From a virus: a stretch of 64,000 nucleotides of DNA. Numbering within the stretch: the first letter of the stretch is position 1; each line of letters opens with the position of its first letter. The position numbers and the translations under genes were made by a program. The stretch covers positions 1 to 64,000 of the IMG/VR virus record IMGVR_UViG_3300021962_006679; one strand, written 5' to 3'. The notes beneath the pieces are model-generated. The model was not told the origin of the DNA. It searched no databases and saw only the letters and a program-made list of their open reading frames with translations. Below are positions 1 to 8,589 of this stretch, one piece after another.

Positions 1-2
1 CC

Positions 3-77
3 GGTGACAATCTAGGATTAAAACGCTGGGTAGAGTGCAGCAAACAATGTTTAGAGGATGCTCACAATGACGATTAG
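3..77 (+). CDS. C-terminal fragment of an unidentified upstream gene
   Basis: An open frame enters from the left edge and stops at 75-77, giving about 24 residues ending ECSKQCLEDAHNDD. Its end overlaps the ATG of the GcvH gene at 67, the usual spacing of coupled phage genes, which suggests that it is real coding sequence. Too little is visible to name the product. Confidence 0.45.
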   Translation, partial: GDNLGLKRWVECSKQCLEDAHNDD

Positions 78-432
78 ATACACAGAAGAACATGAATGGC
101 TGCGCCGCGAAGGCGATGTTCTAGTTGTAGGCATCAGCAAGTATGCTGTAGAACAACTGGGAGATGTTGTGTTTATTGATTTACCTCCAGTGGATAGTTC
201 ATTTAGTGCAAATGCAGATTGTGCTGTAGTTGAAAGTGTCAAAGCAGCAAGTGACGTTTATTGTCCTATTGCAGGAACTATTGTAGAAGTAAATCCTATT
301 CTAAATGACGATCCTGAAATGGTTAATCGTGAGCCACTATCAGATGGATGGTTTTTTAAAATGGTTCCCGACAACTGGGACGATGTTGACGCACTAATGA
401 CAGAAGAGCAATATCAAGAGTTTATTGCATAA
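67..432 (+). CDS. gcvH: Glycine cleavage system H protein (lipoyl carrier)
   Basis: This 121-residue protein matches GcvH along its whole length. It starts with the family's RYTEEHEWL opening, has the GISKYAVEQLGDVVFIDLP strand region, and carries the lipoylation motif ESVKAASDVY with the acceptor lysine at about residue 59. GcvH carries the aminomethyl group between the P, T and L proteins and is also a lipoyl donor in some bacteria. I chose the ATG at 67 over the one at 58 because AGAGG at 52-56 is well spaced only for 67. No gcvP, gcvT or lipoate ligase is in the window, so host partners would be needed. It is followed without a gap by a small unknown gene and rpiB. This is an unusual phage cargo. 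Confidence 0.93.
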   Translation: MTIRYTEEHEWLRREGDVLVVGISKYAVEQLGDVVFIDLPPVDSSFSANADCAVVESVKAASDVYCPIAGTIVEVNPILNDDPEMVNREPLSDGWFFKMVPDNWDDVDALMTEEQYQEFIA

Positions 433-665
433 TGGAAAAGCCTCCCGTTAAACATGGTTTTTTTACACGGGACGATGAGTGGTTGGATCAATTTTGTGAT
501 TTTTTACGAGCAAACTGGGATACGCCCAGTATACCTGTAGAAGAAATTTTAGAACGAACAGGGTTAGAAAGAATAGACTTGCCAGTTGGTAGAATTCCAT
601 TTTACTATGAATTTATGGCAGACCAAACATACAGACTAGTGTGGACTAGTCCCAAGGAATACTAA
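432..665 (+). CDS. Hypothetical protein, 77 aa
   Basis: The ATG overlaps the stop of gcvH (TAATG) and the stop overlaps the ATG of rpiB, so the three genes are probably translated as one coupled unit. The protein is acidic and aromatic-rich (HGFFTRDDEWLDQF, IPFYYEFMADQTYRL) with no signal peptide, membrane segment or motif that I recognise. Its position suggests a role linked to the GcvH/RpiB pair, but that is inference only. Confidence 0.75.
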   Translation: MEKPPVKHGFFTRDDEWLDQFCDFLRANWDTPSIPVEEILERTGLERIDLPVGRIPFYYEFMADQTYRLVWTSPKEY

Positions 666-1141
666 TGAAAATAGGCATAGCAAGTGATCACGGTGGGTAC
701 GAACTAAAAGAATATCTAATAAAATGGTTAACAAAACGAGATTGTGAAGTATTTGATCTAGGTTGTTATTCCAAAGACAGTGTGGACTATCCTGTTTATG
801 GTAACATAGTAGGACAAAGTATAACACAAGGTGAATTCGACTACGGAATAATTATTTGCGGCACTGGTATCGGAATCAGTATTGCCGCCAATAGGTATCC
901 TAGTGTAAGAGCGGCATTGTGCTATGATCTCACCACTGCTAGATTGTCCAGAGAACACAATGATGCAAACGTACTAGCACTTGGCGCACGTCAAACTGCT
1001 CCAGAACTTGCTAGAGAAATCGTTAGTGTGTTTTTGTCAACGGAGTTTGATGGTAATAGACATCAATCCAGAGTTAGCATGTTGTCTGTAGAATTAGACA
1101 GATTAGAGCAACACCGTGCAAATATACTAAAGACTGACTAA
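665..1141 (+). CDS. rpiB: Ribose-5-phosphate isomerase B / RpiB-LacAB family
   Basis: RpiB interconverts ribose 5-phosphate and ribulose 5-phosphate in the pentose phosphate pathway. The 158-residue protein has the family hallmarks in order: the N-terminal ASDHGGYELK phosphate-binding segment, the active-site cysteine loop CGTGIGISIAANR (Cys65), SREHNDANVLALG with His98, and a C-terminal GNRHQSRV segment. The length is close to the usual 145-160. In a phage it could raise pentose supply for nucleotide synthesis. Its last 15 bases overlap the convergent glycosyltransferase gene. LacA/LacB or a related sugar-phosphate isomerase cannot be excluded from motifs alone. Confidence 0.92.
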   Translation: MKIGIASDHGGYELKEYLIKWLTKRDCEVFDLGCYSKDSVDYPVYGNIVGQSITQGEFDYGIIICGTGIGISIAANRYPSVRAALCYDLTTARLSREHNDANVLALGARQTAPELAREIVSVFLSTEFDGNRHQSRVSMLSVELDRLEQHRANILKTD

Positions 1142-2287
1142 ATTATCTCTTAGTTCCTGCCAACACTGGTCAGCAAACCCATTATAAAACCAATTATAAT
1201 TGTGCTCTAGTATGGGCTTCATTTGTTCACGCATTTGCTCGCACTCTGCTAGAGTCATTTTGCCTATGCGATTTACAATGTCTGCTACTGCTTGTAATCG
1301 TTTATCCTCGTCCTGAATCTGGTCATATTCTTCACTCCAAAAACCATCAAAGGTTTTAAAGCCATAACCTTTAAGATAGTTTAGTGCACCTGCTCCGCAA
1401 AGTAGCACAAAGGGTTGCTTTAGCACAACGGGTTTAAAAACCTTTTCTGTTAGATGGACACGGTCAATCATTGTTTCAGAAACAATGTGTAAGAAACTAG
1501 TAGCCCATGGAGTAAAATTATAAATTTCTTTTTCTTCATTCCATGCACTAACAACTATTTCCGAACTACTGTTATTGTGATTATCGAAACTGTTGGGTTT
1601 AATTCTATTAGCAGGTAAAATTTCATTTAAACTAACGCCCGTATACGGATCCCGTTCTAGCAAACTATATAGACCAGCATTTACGTCTATTAGATTAAGA
1701 AATTTTATCCTATATTTTCTTTTTTCATCTATTAATCTATTTGCACAAATAAACTTATGTTCAATAGCTTTATAGTCCTCATAAAGTTTTATGCCAGTAT
1801 AATTTCTATACCAATGTTCTGCTGCCAAGACGCCGTTGCCAAAAAAATGAACAGGTATACAATTATATTCATTTAGAGCACTTACTTCAGAAGAAATTTC
1901 GCTATGCAAAATTATGTAATCATTTTTAAAGTAATCGTTTGGTATGTCTAAAAATTTTTCTATGTAATTTTTTAAAATATTCCAAAATTTATGGTCAATT
2001 TCATAAAGTATAGGCTCAAAACTGTGATTAGTTAATGTAATTTGGCGATTGTAATTTAATTCAAAAAATACTTGTTTAAATGTTAGATCATGCGGGATCC
2101 GTGATACTGTTTTCAAAGGAATATATTCTTTCCATCTTTTTTTGGGATCAGAAAACACTGTGTCTAATTTACTATCATACCTATAGGTATTATTAAAATT
2201 TTTAATTTCTATGCAGGTTTTGTCCTGGTGTAAACATTCAACTAAAATATCAAAAATTTTAAAATTTATGTAGTCTAAATCTTGCAT
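1127..2287 (-). CDS. Putative glycosyltransferase, GT10 (fucosyltransferase)-like C-terminus
   Basis: This 386-residue protein has an AT-rich, divergent N-terminal half. Its C-terminal third carries the nucleotide-sugar binding signature of GT10-type transferases: HLTEKVFKPVVLKQPFVLLC at about residues 281-300, then GYGFKTFDGFWSEEYD. The same pattern recurs in the gene at 59058, so the two are paralogs. The start lies 13 bp from the divergent amidinotransferase gene, and the end overlaps rpiB. A role in decorating the host or virion surface is likely by family. The acceptor and donor are unknown. Confidence 0.6.
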   Translation of the reverse strand: MQDLDYINFKIFDILVECLHQDKTCIEIKNFNNTYRYDSKLDTVFSDPKKRWKEYIPLKTVSRIPHDLTFKQVFFELNYNRQITLTNHSFEPILYEIDHKFWNILKNYIEKFLDIPNDYFKNDYIILHSEISSEVSALNEYNCIPVHFFGNGVLAAEHWYRNYTGIKLYEDYKAIEHKFICANRLIDEKRKYRIKFLNLIDVNAGLYSLLERDPYTGVSLNEILPANRIKPNSFDNHNNSSSEIVVSAWNEEKEIYNFTPWATSFLHIVSETMIDRVHLTEKVFKPVVLKQPFVLLCGAGALNYLKGYGFKTFDGFWSEEYDQIQDEDKRLQAVADIVNRIGKMTLAECEQMREQMKPILEHNYNWFYNGFADQCWQELRDNLVSL

Positions 2288-2300
2288 AATAAGTAACTAT

Positions 2301-3197
2301 GTGAAAATATCTTCCAGTAATGAATGGGACCAGTTACGGTCTATAATTGTAGGCACTGCCAATTATGCAAATTGGCCAGTACATTGTCCTGACTTCAGGA
2401 AACAAGAACAAACAACTCTATGGACTGAAACTCCATTGCCAGCTGGGCCTGTACCAGATTATATTATACAGGAAGCTAACCAGGATCTCGATTATTTAGT
2501 TAGCTTTTTAGAGGGCTGCGGAATAACGGTATACAGGCCTACTGATATCAACTTCCAGGAAACAGACGGATTTTATAACTATTGTCCTAGAGATAGACTG
2601 CTGATACTTGATAATGATATCATAGATTGTCCAATGGCCTATGGTTGCAGGGATCAGGAATATGCTGCATATGACTTTTTACCACAGGATTGGGTACCAG
2701 CATTAGGGCACTGGGATGCTGCAAATGTTTGTAGACTTAATGATGATTTACTCTATCTTAAAAGTGAAAGCGGAGACCTGGCAGGCTATAGGTGGTTGTC
2801 AGATTACTATGCAGACAAGCGAGTACATCTAGTAGAGTGTTATAGTGGTGTTCATATTGACAGCACTATTGTTCCAGTAAGAGAAGGCCTAGTAGTTTTA
2901 AATGCGGCCCGAATAACAGAAGATACTGTACCAGCACCACTAAAAAACTGGGACAAGATATGGATTCATGAATGTGCACACCAACCTTTTATTAACTATC
3001 CCTATGCTAGTAATTGGATAGGAATTAACTTCCTAGTCGTTAATCCTAATAGCGTCGTGTGCGATCCCAACCAAGAGTTTTTACGGAGAGAATTAGATAA
3101 GTATAATATAGACTCTCAGGGTATAGATTTGAGACATAGTAGGACATTGGGTGGTGGGCACCATTGTGTTACTCTCGATTTACATCGTGAAGAATAA
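2301..3197 (+). CDS. Amidinotransferase (glycine amidinotransferase-like, guanidino-modifying superfamily)
   Basis: The 298-residue protein resembles L-arginine:glycine amidinotransferase. Catalytic motifs are in order: the N-terminal NEWDQLRSIIVG, a WDAANVCR segment (Asp139), the HIDSTIVPV histidine segment (His185) and GGGHHCVTLDLHRE, whose Cys289 would be the covalent nucleophile. The family moves an amidino group from arginine to an amine, or hydrolyses guanidines. It is shorter than GATM (about 360-420). It starts with GTG at 2301, because the ATG two bases upstream runs at once into TGA, and no strong SD is seen. Substrate unknown. Glycine, the GATM acceptor, is also the substrate of the cleavage system served by the nearby GcvH, which is suggestive only. 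Confidence 0.82.
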   Translation: MKISSSNEWDQLRSIIVGTANYANWPVHCPDFRKQEQTTLWTETPLPAGPVPDYIIQEANQDLDYLVSFLEGCGITVYRPTDINFQETDGFYNYCPRDRLLILDNDIIDCPMAYGCRDQEYAAYDFLPQDWVPALGHWDAANVCRLNDDLLYLKSESGDLAGYRWLSDYYADKRVHLVECYSGVHIDSTIVPVREGLVVLNAARITEDTVPAPLKNWDKIWIHECAHQPFINYPYASNWIGINFLVVNPNSVVCDPNQEFLRRELDKYNIDSQGIDLRHSRTLGGGHHCVTLDLHREE

Positions 3198-3215
3198 TTA
3201 TTTTAGGATACTAAA

Positions 3216-3902
3216 TTGAACTCTTTGGAATATTTTTTGAAGGACATTAACATTAGCGTTTTTGCTAAAAGCAGTCAAGTCAAGGCAAAGACCTTTTTGG
3301 AAATACTGGATGTAAATCATAGCCCATCATTAGGCAATACCTATCTGGTTATAGGCAAAAACATTGTAGGTTACGGCCTACAACAACTGGGATATAATGT
3401 AACTATAGCAGATGGTTTAGATAGTGATTTAACTCTGGATGAAGTTATAGCAAGCAAGCAAACCTATGACTATATTATTGCACCAGATGAATACTTTGTT
3501 TACTTTGGTGACGAGTCCAAACAGATTGAAGAAATCAATACAATTTGTAAACTTGCAAGAATAGGTGTGTATACTACACTAAAAGATTATCGTAATATGC
3601 ATGTCAGCCAAAGATTTTTTGAAGAACCTTTCGAAATTAAACAGGACTCAGGTAACAGCATAGTAATCAAAAAGCGTGACTGGGACCGTGAAGATAAACA
3701 AAAGTGGACACAGAGAGAATACATTATCGAGAACGACAGTTTAATTGTTTGTGATGCAGCTGAGTGCAGAACAATGTATTTCAAACAATTAGCAAAATTC
3801 AGTAGTGATGCTGGAGCCAAGAAATTTCAAGTAGAAAAGAAGCAAATGTATAAAGCACTTTTTAGTAAGGCTTATGAGTATATAGTGTACATTAGCTTCT
3901 AA
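3216..3902 (+). CDS. Hypothetical phage protein, possible methyltransferase-like fold
   Basis: The 228-residue protein begins with TTG behind AGGA at about 8 bp. An N-terminal YLVIGKNIVGYGLQQLGYNV followed by acidic DGLDSD and DYIIAPDEYF resembles the alternating strands of a Rossmann-type methyltransferase, but the canonical glycine-rich SAM motif is not intact. The second half is charged and ends in a hydrophobic tail. It sits just upstream of the tail-fibre-like gene, so a virion-assembly role is possible. Function not recognised. Confidence 0.6.
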   Translation: MNSLEYFLKDINISVFAKSSQVKAKTFLEILDVNHSPSLGNTYLVIGKNIVGYGLQQLGYNVTIADGLDSDLTLDEVIASKQTYDYIIAPDEYFVYFGDESKQIEEINTICKLARIGVYTTLKDYRNMHVSQRFFEEPFEIKQDSGNSIVIKKRDWDREDKQKWTQREYIIENDSLIVCDAAECRTMYFKQLAKFSSDAGAKKFQVEKKQMYKALFSKAYEYIVYISF

Positions 3903-3916
3903 ACAAGGAGCGATCA

Positions 3917-4879
3917 ATGAGCGCACAAGCAGCGTTTCGCGAAGGTTTAGATCAACAGATTAATAGTCTGATTGATGGCTATGTTAAAGAAGTTGTTAAT
4001 CGCAATTTGCATCAGATTAACAAACAATTAACAGAACGCATAGACAATGTTTTAAGAACAAGCATAGGCGAAAAGATTAAAGACTGGGACTTCCCAGAGT
4101 CTAGTATACCCAGCACGAGTATTAACTGGAAAAATTTTAGTTTGTCTACAGATTCTGTGCAGGGTTACCGCAAACTTAGTGGCATTGAAGACCATAGTAA
4201 CCAGGTAGAGTTAACTATTCTAGATGGCGCAGTGGTTGCAGAAAATAGCGTGTATACCAAACAAGTGGTAACTGAAAATCTAGCAGTAAATGGTGATTTT
4301 CATCTTAGTGACACAGCCTACAACAATTTAAGAGATAGAATAGCAAACAGTATTGCTATACCCGAAGTTCCTAAAATTCCAGAAATTAAAGACTGGAGTT
4401 TTAAAATTGCGGAAATGGATGCTAAAATTGAGGTTAACAGTAAGCGACAAGAAAATTTAAAGCAGTTAGATGTAAGTGGTGAAGCATATTTGAGTGAGAC
4501 TCTGTATACAACGCCGGGCAACAATAGAGTAGGTATTAACACTATGGATCCTAGTGATGCACTTACTGTATGGGATCAGGAAGTAGAAGTCGTAGTAGGC
4601 AAACATGCTAGTCAACAGGGATATGTGGGCACAAGACGCAGACAGGATTTGAATATTGGCGCTAATAACAAGGTAGGTATCACAGTAACCAGTGACGGTG
4701 TTGTAAAAATAGATCGTTTACAATTAATGAACCGTATAGTTTCAGAAAGCGACTCAATACCAGGAACAGCAGCAAAAACTGGCGATATTGTTTTAAATAC
4801 TAAACCCAAACCCGGCGGTTACATAGGCTGGGTGTGTCTAGACGGAATAAAATGGTCAGGCTTTGGTAAAATTGAATAA
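3917..4879 (+). CDS. Tail-fibre-like virion protein with receptor-binding type C-terminus
   Basis: The 320-residue protein has an N-terminal helical segment (residues 1-60), then repeated short beta motifs such as VYTKQVVTENLAVNGDFHLS and NNRVGINTMDPSDALTVWD, which are typical of marine T4-like tail fibres. It ends in a TGDIVLNTKP...GGYIGWVCLDGIKWSGFGKI module seen at fibre or collar C-termini. AAGGAG precedes the ATG. Its stop overlaps the ATG of the next gene. It probably contributes to adsorption, and the following sugar genes may concern the same surface. Confidence 0.72.
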   Translation: MSAQAAFREGLDQQINSLIDGYVKEVVNRNLHQINKQLTERIDNVLRTSIGEKIKDWDFPESSIPSTSINWKNFSLSTDSVQGYRKLSGIEDHSNQVELTILDGAVVAENSVYTKQVVTENLAVNGDFHLSDTAYNNLRDRIANSIAIPEVPKIPEIKDWSFKIAEMDAKIEVNSKRQENLKQLDVSGEAYLSETLYTTPGNNRVGINTMDPSDALTVWDQEVEVVVGKHASQQGYVGTRRRQDLNIGANNKVGITVTSDGVVKIDRLQLMNRIVSESDSIPGTAAKTGDIVLNTKPKPGGYIGWVCLDGIKWSGFGKIE

Positions 4880-5535
4880 TGAGCATAGCATTCTGTATAG
4901 GCAATGGTGAATCAAGGCAAGGATATGACACTCAGAGCCTTAAACAATCTGGCAAAATTTTTGGGGCTAATGCTTATCATAGAGATCATGTTCCCGATTT
5001 TCTTGTATGCTGCGATAAGCGTATGGTGCAAGAAGCGTTAAACAATAAAAACTACACAGGGCCCATTTACACAAGACCAGAGTGGATAAGTACATTCGCT
5101 AATCCCAGAGTCTTAAAACTGCCTAACTTTAGTTGGAACGAAGACCTAAAATGGCGACAACATTTTCACTGGGGCAGTGGATTACATGCTGTCCATCTAG
5201 CCTGCAAAATGAAGAATGATATAATAATTTGTATAGGTCACGATATGTATGGTATAGACAACCGGCACAATAACATTTACAAAGGCACAAACAATTATGA
5301 AGCAGCGGATCACCATGCAGTAGATCCCAGTTTTTGGATAAAACAATTTTTACTGCTCTTTGACGCTTTTCCTAAAATACAGTTTTTTATATGTCAACCC
5401 GATTACAAAAAATGGCAAATACCTGAAACCTGGTGCAATAAAGAAACACATGTAGGAGATAATTGCATTCTAATAAGGGACAATGTTTTCATACAAGAAC
5501 TAGGGGATCTTAAAAATGAACTTGGGATCAATTAA
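4879..5535 (+). CDS. Putative MptE/DUF115-like glycan-modifying protein
   Basis: The 218-residue protein opens with AFCIGNGESRQGYDT and continues GANAYHRDHVPDFLVCCDK, the GNG-S / G-N / PD-x-V-x-x-D pattern of the DUF115/MptE-like superfamily (also seen in sialyltransferase-like and motility accessory proteins). A second block, GSGLHAVHLACKMKNDIIIC followed by GHDMYG, fits the same fold. It overlaps the downstream gene by 20 bp. A glycan-related transferase is the best guess, and the substrate cannot be read. Confidence 0.5.
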   Translation: MSIAFCIGNGESRQGYDTQSLKQSGKIFGANAYHRDHVPDFLVCCDKRMVQEALNNKNYTGPIYTRPEWISTFANPRVLKLPNFSWNEDLKWRQHFHWGSGLHAVHLACKMKNDIIICIGHDMYGIDNRHNNIYKGTNNYEAADHHAVDPSFWIKQFLLLFDAFPKIQFFICQPDYKKWQIPETWCNKETHVGDNCILIRDNVFIQELGDLKNELGIN

Positions 5536-5986
5536 AAAAGGATTAAATGGTCAAAAACTTATAAGCCATAGGGGCAATATTTGGGGTCCTTATCCAAGTA
5601 AAGAAAACCATCCAGACTATATACAAGCAGCACTGGATCGCGGTTATGAAGTAGAAATAGATGTATGGAGTACACCTGACGGTATGTATTTGGGACACGA
5701 TGAGCCGCAGTATAGAGTGGACTATAGTTTTTTAACTATACCTGGTTTATGGTGTCATGCTAAAAACTTTCAAGCATTTGGTGCACTGATAAACACTCAA
5801 AAAATAAATTGCTTTTGGCATCAGGAAGATCAGTATACACTAACAAGCCATGGTTGGATTTGGGCTTATCCTGGGCAACCAGGTAACAAGCGTAGCATTG
5901 CAGTTATGCCTGAAAAACAACAAGTAGATGTAACAATCTTTGGCGGAATATGCAGTGATGTTATAGAGGATTATTTGGCAAAATGA
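5516..5986 (+). CDS. Glycerophosphodiester phosphodiesterase-like (GDPD/PI-PLC fold) short protein
   Basis: The 156-residue protein has the GDPD entry motif ISHRGN, the ENHPDYIQAALDRGYEVEID segment with the metal-binding Glu/Asp pair, and YLGHDEPQY with the second catalytic histidine. Typical GDPDs are about 240 residues, so the C-terminal barrel strands are reduced. A hydrolase acting on a phosphodiester is plausible, but the short form could be a specialised variant. It overlaps both neighbours and belongs to the same coupled run as the HAD-nucleotidyltransferase gene. Confidence 0.65.
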   Translation: MNLGSIKKGLNGQKLISHRGNIWGPYPSKENHPDYIQAALDRGYEVEIDVWSTPDGMYLGHDEPQYRVDYSFLTIPGLWCHAKNFQAFGALINTQKINCFWHQEDQYTLTSHGWIWAYPGQPGNKRSIAVMPEKQQVDVTIFGGICSDVIEDYLAK

Positions 5987-7356
5987 CTGTTAAACTTGTA
6001 GTTTTTGATTTAGATGGCGTGCTTATTGATAGCAAACAAATACATTATGAGGCACTCAATCGTGCACTTGGGCCTGAATATGCTATAGACATAGAAGAGC
6101 ATTTAAGCACCTATGACGGGTTGCCTACAAGAACAAAACTTAACATGTTAACAAAACATAAGGGTCTTCCCACTGACAAACATGCTAGCATTGCCAGAGC
6201 AAAACAACATGCAACAGTTGAAATATTAAAGGAAACTGTACAGCCAAGATCCGAATTTATAGACATGTGCAGAGAATTAAGAGATCGTGGTTACATATTA
6301 GCCTGTGCAAGTAATGCTGTTAGAGAGACAGTAAAGATGAGTTTGTTACAGTTGGGCCTTGTAGAATATTTCGACTTTTGGTACAGTAACGAAGATGTAA
6401 GCAAGCCTAAACCACATTTTGAAATGTATTTTAAATGCATGCTCAAAGCAAATACAAAGCCTAGTGAAACACTTATAATAGAAGACAGTCACATAGGCAG
6501 ACAAGCAGTGCTAGATGCTGGCTGTCACTTGCTAGCAGTTATAGATACACATGATGTATCACTAGGCAAAGTCCTAGACAAAATAGAAGAAGTAGATCGA
6601 ACACCCAAACATAATATACCCTGGAAGAGTAAATCAATGAATGTACTAATACCCATGGCCGGTGCTGGCAGCAGGTTTGCTGAAGCAGGCTATACATTTC
6701 CTAAACCATTAATAGAAGTAGGCAACAAACCTATGATACAGGTTGTAGTAGATAACCTTAACATAGATGCACATCATATTTTCATTGTGCAACGAGAACA
6801 CTATGAGAAGTACAATTTGGAAACAGTGCTTAACCTTATTAAACCTGGCTGTACTATAGTACAGGTTGATGGTGTTACTGAAGGTGCAGCCTGTACTACA
6901 CTACTAGCAAGGGAGTATATTGATAATGAAGAACCGCTTGTCATCGCCAACAGCGATCAGTTCGTGGAATGGAACTCAAACGAAGTACTCTATGCTTTCA
7001 GTACAGAAGGAGTTGATGGAGGAATACTTACTTTTGAAAGCACACACCCGAAGTGGAGTTATGCAAAAATTAACGAAACAGGATGGGTTACAGAAGTTGC
7101 TGAAAAGCAGCCAATCAGCACTAATGCCACTGTTGGTGTCTATTATTATGCACGTGGTTGTGATTATGTTGCCAGTGCTGACGATATGATTGCCAAAAAC
7201 ATTCGTACAAACAACGAATTCTATGTTTGCCCAGTATACAATCAGTTTATAGAACAGGGTGCACGAGTTAGGATTAAGAATATAGAACGCATGTGGGGAC
7301 TGGGAACTCCTGAAGATCTCACAAACTTTATGACCAACTACACTGGAACTTATTAA
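5983..7356 (+). CDS. Fusion: HAD phosphatase plus sugar nucleotidyltransferase
   Basis: The 457-residue protein joins two enzymes. Residues 1-205 are a HAD hydrolase of the beta-phosphoglucomutase type: FDLDGVLIDS with Asp9/Asp11, CASNAVRETV as motif II, KPKPHFEMY as motif III, and IIEDSHIG as motif IV. Residues 219-457 are a GT-A nucleotidyltransferase starting MNVLIPMAGAGSRF, followed by FPKPLIEVGNKPMI and NSDQFVEW. It probably makes a nucleotide-activated sugar. An internal ATG at 6637 exactly starts the second domain and has GGAAGAG about 7 bp upstream, so a separate nucleotidyltransferase may also be made. Confidence 0.85.
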   Translation: MTVKLVVFDLDGVLIDSKQIHYEALNRALGPEYAIDIEEHLSTYDGLPTRTKLNMLTKHKGLPTDKHASIARAKQHATVEILKETVQPRSEFIDMCRELRDRGYILACASNAVRETVKMSLLQLGLVEYFDFWYSNEDVSKPKPHFEMYFKCMLKANTKPSETLIIEDSHIGRQAVLDAGCHLLAVIDTHDVSLGKVLDKIEEVDRTPKHNIPWKSKSMNVLIPMAGAGSRFAEAGYTFPKPLIEVGNKPMIQVVVDNLNIDAHHIFIVQREHYEKYNLETVLNLIKPGCTIVQVDGVTEGAACTTLLAREYIDNEEPLVIANSDQFVEWNSNEVLYAFSTEGVDGGILTFESTHPKWSYAKINETGWVTEVAEKQPISTNATVGVYYYARGCDYVASADDMIAKNIRTNNEFYVCPVYNQFIEQGARVRIKNIERMWGLGTPEDLTNFMTNYTGTY

Positions 7357-7359
7357 CGG

Positions 7360-7387
7360 TTGACGTCTGTTGTGAATAGTATATAAT
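7360..7387 (+). promoter_or_regulatory. Sigma70-like promoter for uvsE
   Basis: TTGACG at 7360-7365, a 16-bp spacer and TATAAT at 7382-7387. It lies between the stop of the fusion gene and the UvsE ATG at 7414. Confidence 0.75.
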
Positions 7388-7413
7388 AATATTATTACTA
7401 CAATAGGTGTTTT

Positions 7414-8454
7414 ATGCGTATAGGTTTTGCATGCAAATATTTCCATCCAGATCGCAGTTTGACCAAAAAACTGCTGGAAGAAATTGAGCGTCCTCTTAAC
7501 GAGCGATGTACTACAATAACCTGGCTTAATAGACAAAAGCGTGAAGTTGCAGAGCAAAGACTCTGGGACATTATGGTACACAACATACAGGGCATAGAAA
7601 ACTTAGTTAAATACGTGGGGAGTTTACCTGATGACTTACGAATGGTCCGCATTGGAAGTAATATCCTTCCTGCTTATACTGAGCCTAACTGGAGTTACTA
7701 TTGGAAAGAACCTAGCGTTCAAAGGTATTGTGAGCGAGTATTTGCAAAAGTTGGTGATGTTGCAAGGGCTCTTGATGTACGCCTGTCTATGCATCCTGGT
7801 CAGTTCACTGTTCTGGCAAGCGATAATCCTGATATTGTAGAGCGTAGTCTAGAAGAGTTTGAATACCATACTGATATGATCAGATGGATGGGATATGGCA
7901 AACAGTTTCAGGACTTTAAATGTAATGTACATATCAGTGGCAAACAGGGCCCAGCAGGCATTAAAGCAATACTACCAAAACTTAGCCCAGAAGCAAGAAA
8001 CACAATCACTATAGAAAACGATGAAATGTCCTGGGGACTGGATGCAAGTCTAGAACTGGAACAGGATGTTGCACTAGTGTGTGACATTCATCATCACTGG
8101 GTAGCAACAGGAGAATATATTAATGCTAATGATGACAGGATTAAGCGCATTCGCGACAGTTGGCGTGGTGTGCGTCCTGTTATTCATTTCAGTGTATCAC
8201 GAGAAGATGTATTGGTTGGCTTCCCTCAGAATGTGCTTCCTAGAATGCACGATCTATTAGAAATCGGTCACAAAAAAGCAAAACTTAGAGCACACTCGGA
8301 TTACTATTGGAATCACAAGGTTAACAAGTGGGCCTGGAGTTTTAAAGACGACTTTGATATTATGTGCGAAGCAAAGTGTAAGCAGGTTGCTAGTATTGAC
8401 TTTTACAATCAGATGACAGGAAGTAATGTCAGTCCTTACCTAGCAGATAAATAA
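7414..8454 (+). CDS. uvsE: UV damage endonuclease UvsE/UVDE
   Basis: The 346-residue protein matches the UVDE family, a TIM-barrel nuclease that nicks DNA 5' of UV photoproducts. Visible family segments are MRIGFACKYF at the N-terminus, RIGSNILP, RLSMHPGQFTVL, CNVHISGKQGPAG, ITIENDEMSWG, CDIHHHW and AHSDYYWN, which supply the metal-binding His/Glu/Asp set. Full family length. It has its own promoter (7360) and AGG at about 7 bp. A repair role suits a virus of the sunlit ocean. Confidence 0.93.
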   Translation: MRIGFACKYFHPDRSLTKKLLEEIERPLNERCTTITWLNRQKREVAEQRLWDIMVHNIQGIENLVKYVGSLPDDLRMVRIGSNILPAYTEPNWSYYWKEPSVQRYCERVFAKVGDVARALDVRLSMHPGQFTVLASDNPDIVERSLEEFEYHTDMIRWMGYGKQFQDFKCNVHISGKQGPAGIKAILPKLSPEARNTITIENDEMSWGLDASLELEQDVALVCDIHHHWVATGEYINANDDRIKRIRDSWRGVRPVIHFSVSREDVLVGFPQNVLPRMHDLLEIGHKKAKLRAHSDYYWNHKVNKWAWSFKDDFDIMCEAKCKQVASIDFYNQMTGSNVSPYLADK

Positions 8455-8488
8455 ATTTAGCAACGCCGGTATAATCCGACGTCAGACC

Positions 8489-8515
8489 AAATGGACGCTA
8501 TGGTAACTTCCATTT
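8489..8515 (+). terminator. Weak hairpin after uvsE
   Basis: AAATGGA (8489-8495) pairs with TCCATTT (8509-8515) around a 13-base loop, 35 bp after the uvsE stop and just before the next promoter. There is no U-tract, so it may be an RNA end or nothing. Confidence 0.25.
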
Positions 8516-8524
8516 ATCAATGAT

Positions 8525-8553
8525 TTGACATTGAAACGCCCTCTGTATATAAT
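8525..8553 (+). promoter_or_regulatory. Sigma70-like promoter of the TctA-Pxp operon
   Basis: TTGACA at 8525-8530, a 17-bp spacer and TATAAT at 8548-8553, a match to both consensus hexamers. The ATG of the permease is at 8590. The perfect boxes suggest strong transcription by host RNA polymerase. Confidence 0.85.
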
Positions 8554-8589
8554 TTATATTATTAGCACCCAACTGTTATAGGTTTAATT

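Noticed and set aside
8447-8454. Late promoter box at the end of uvsE
   Set aside because: GATAAATA is present, but the next ATG is 136 bp away behind a better sigma70-like promoter.
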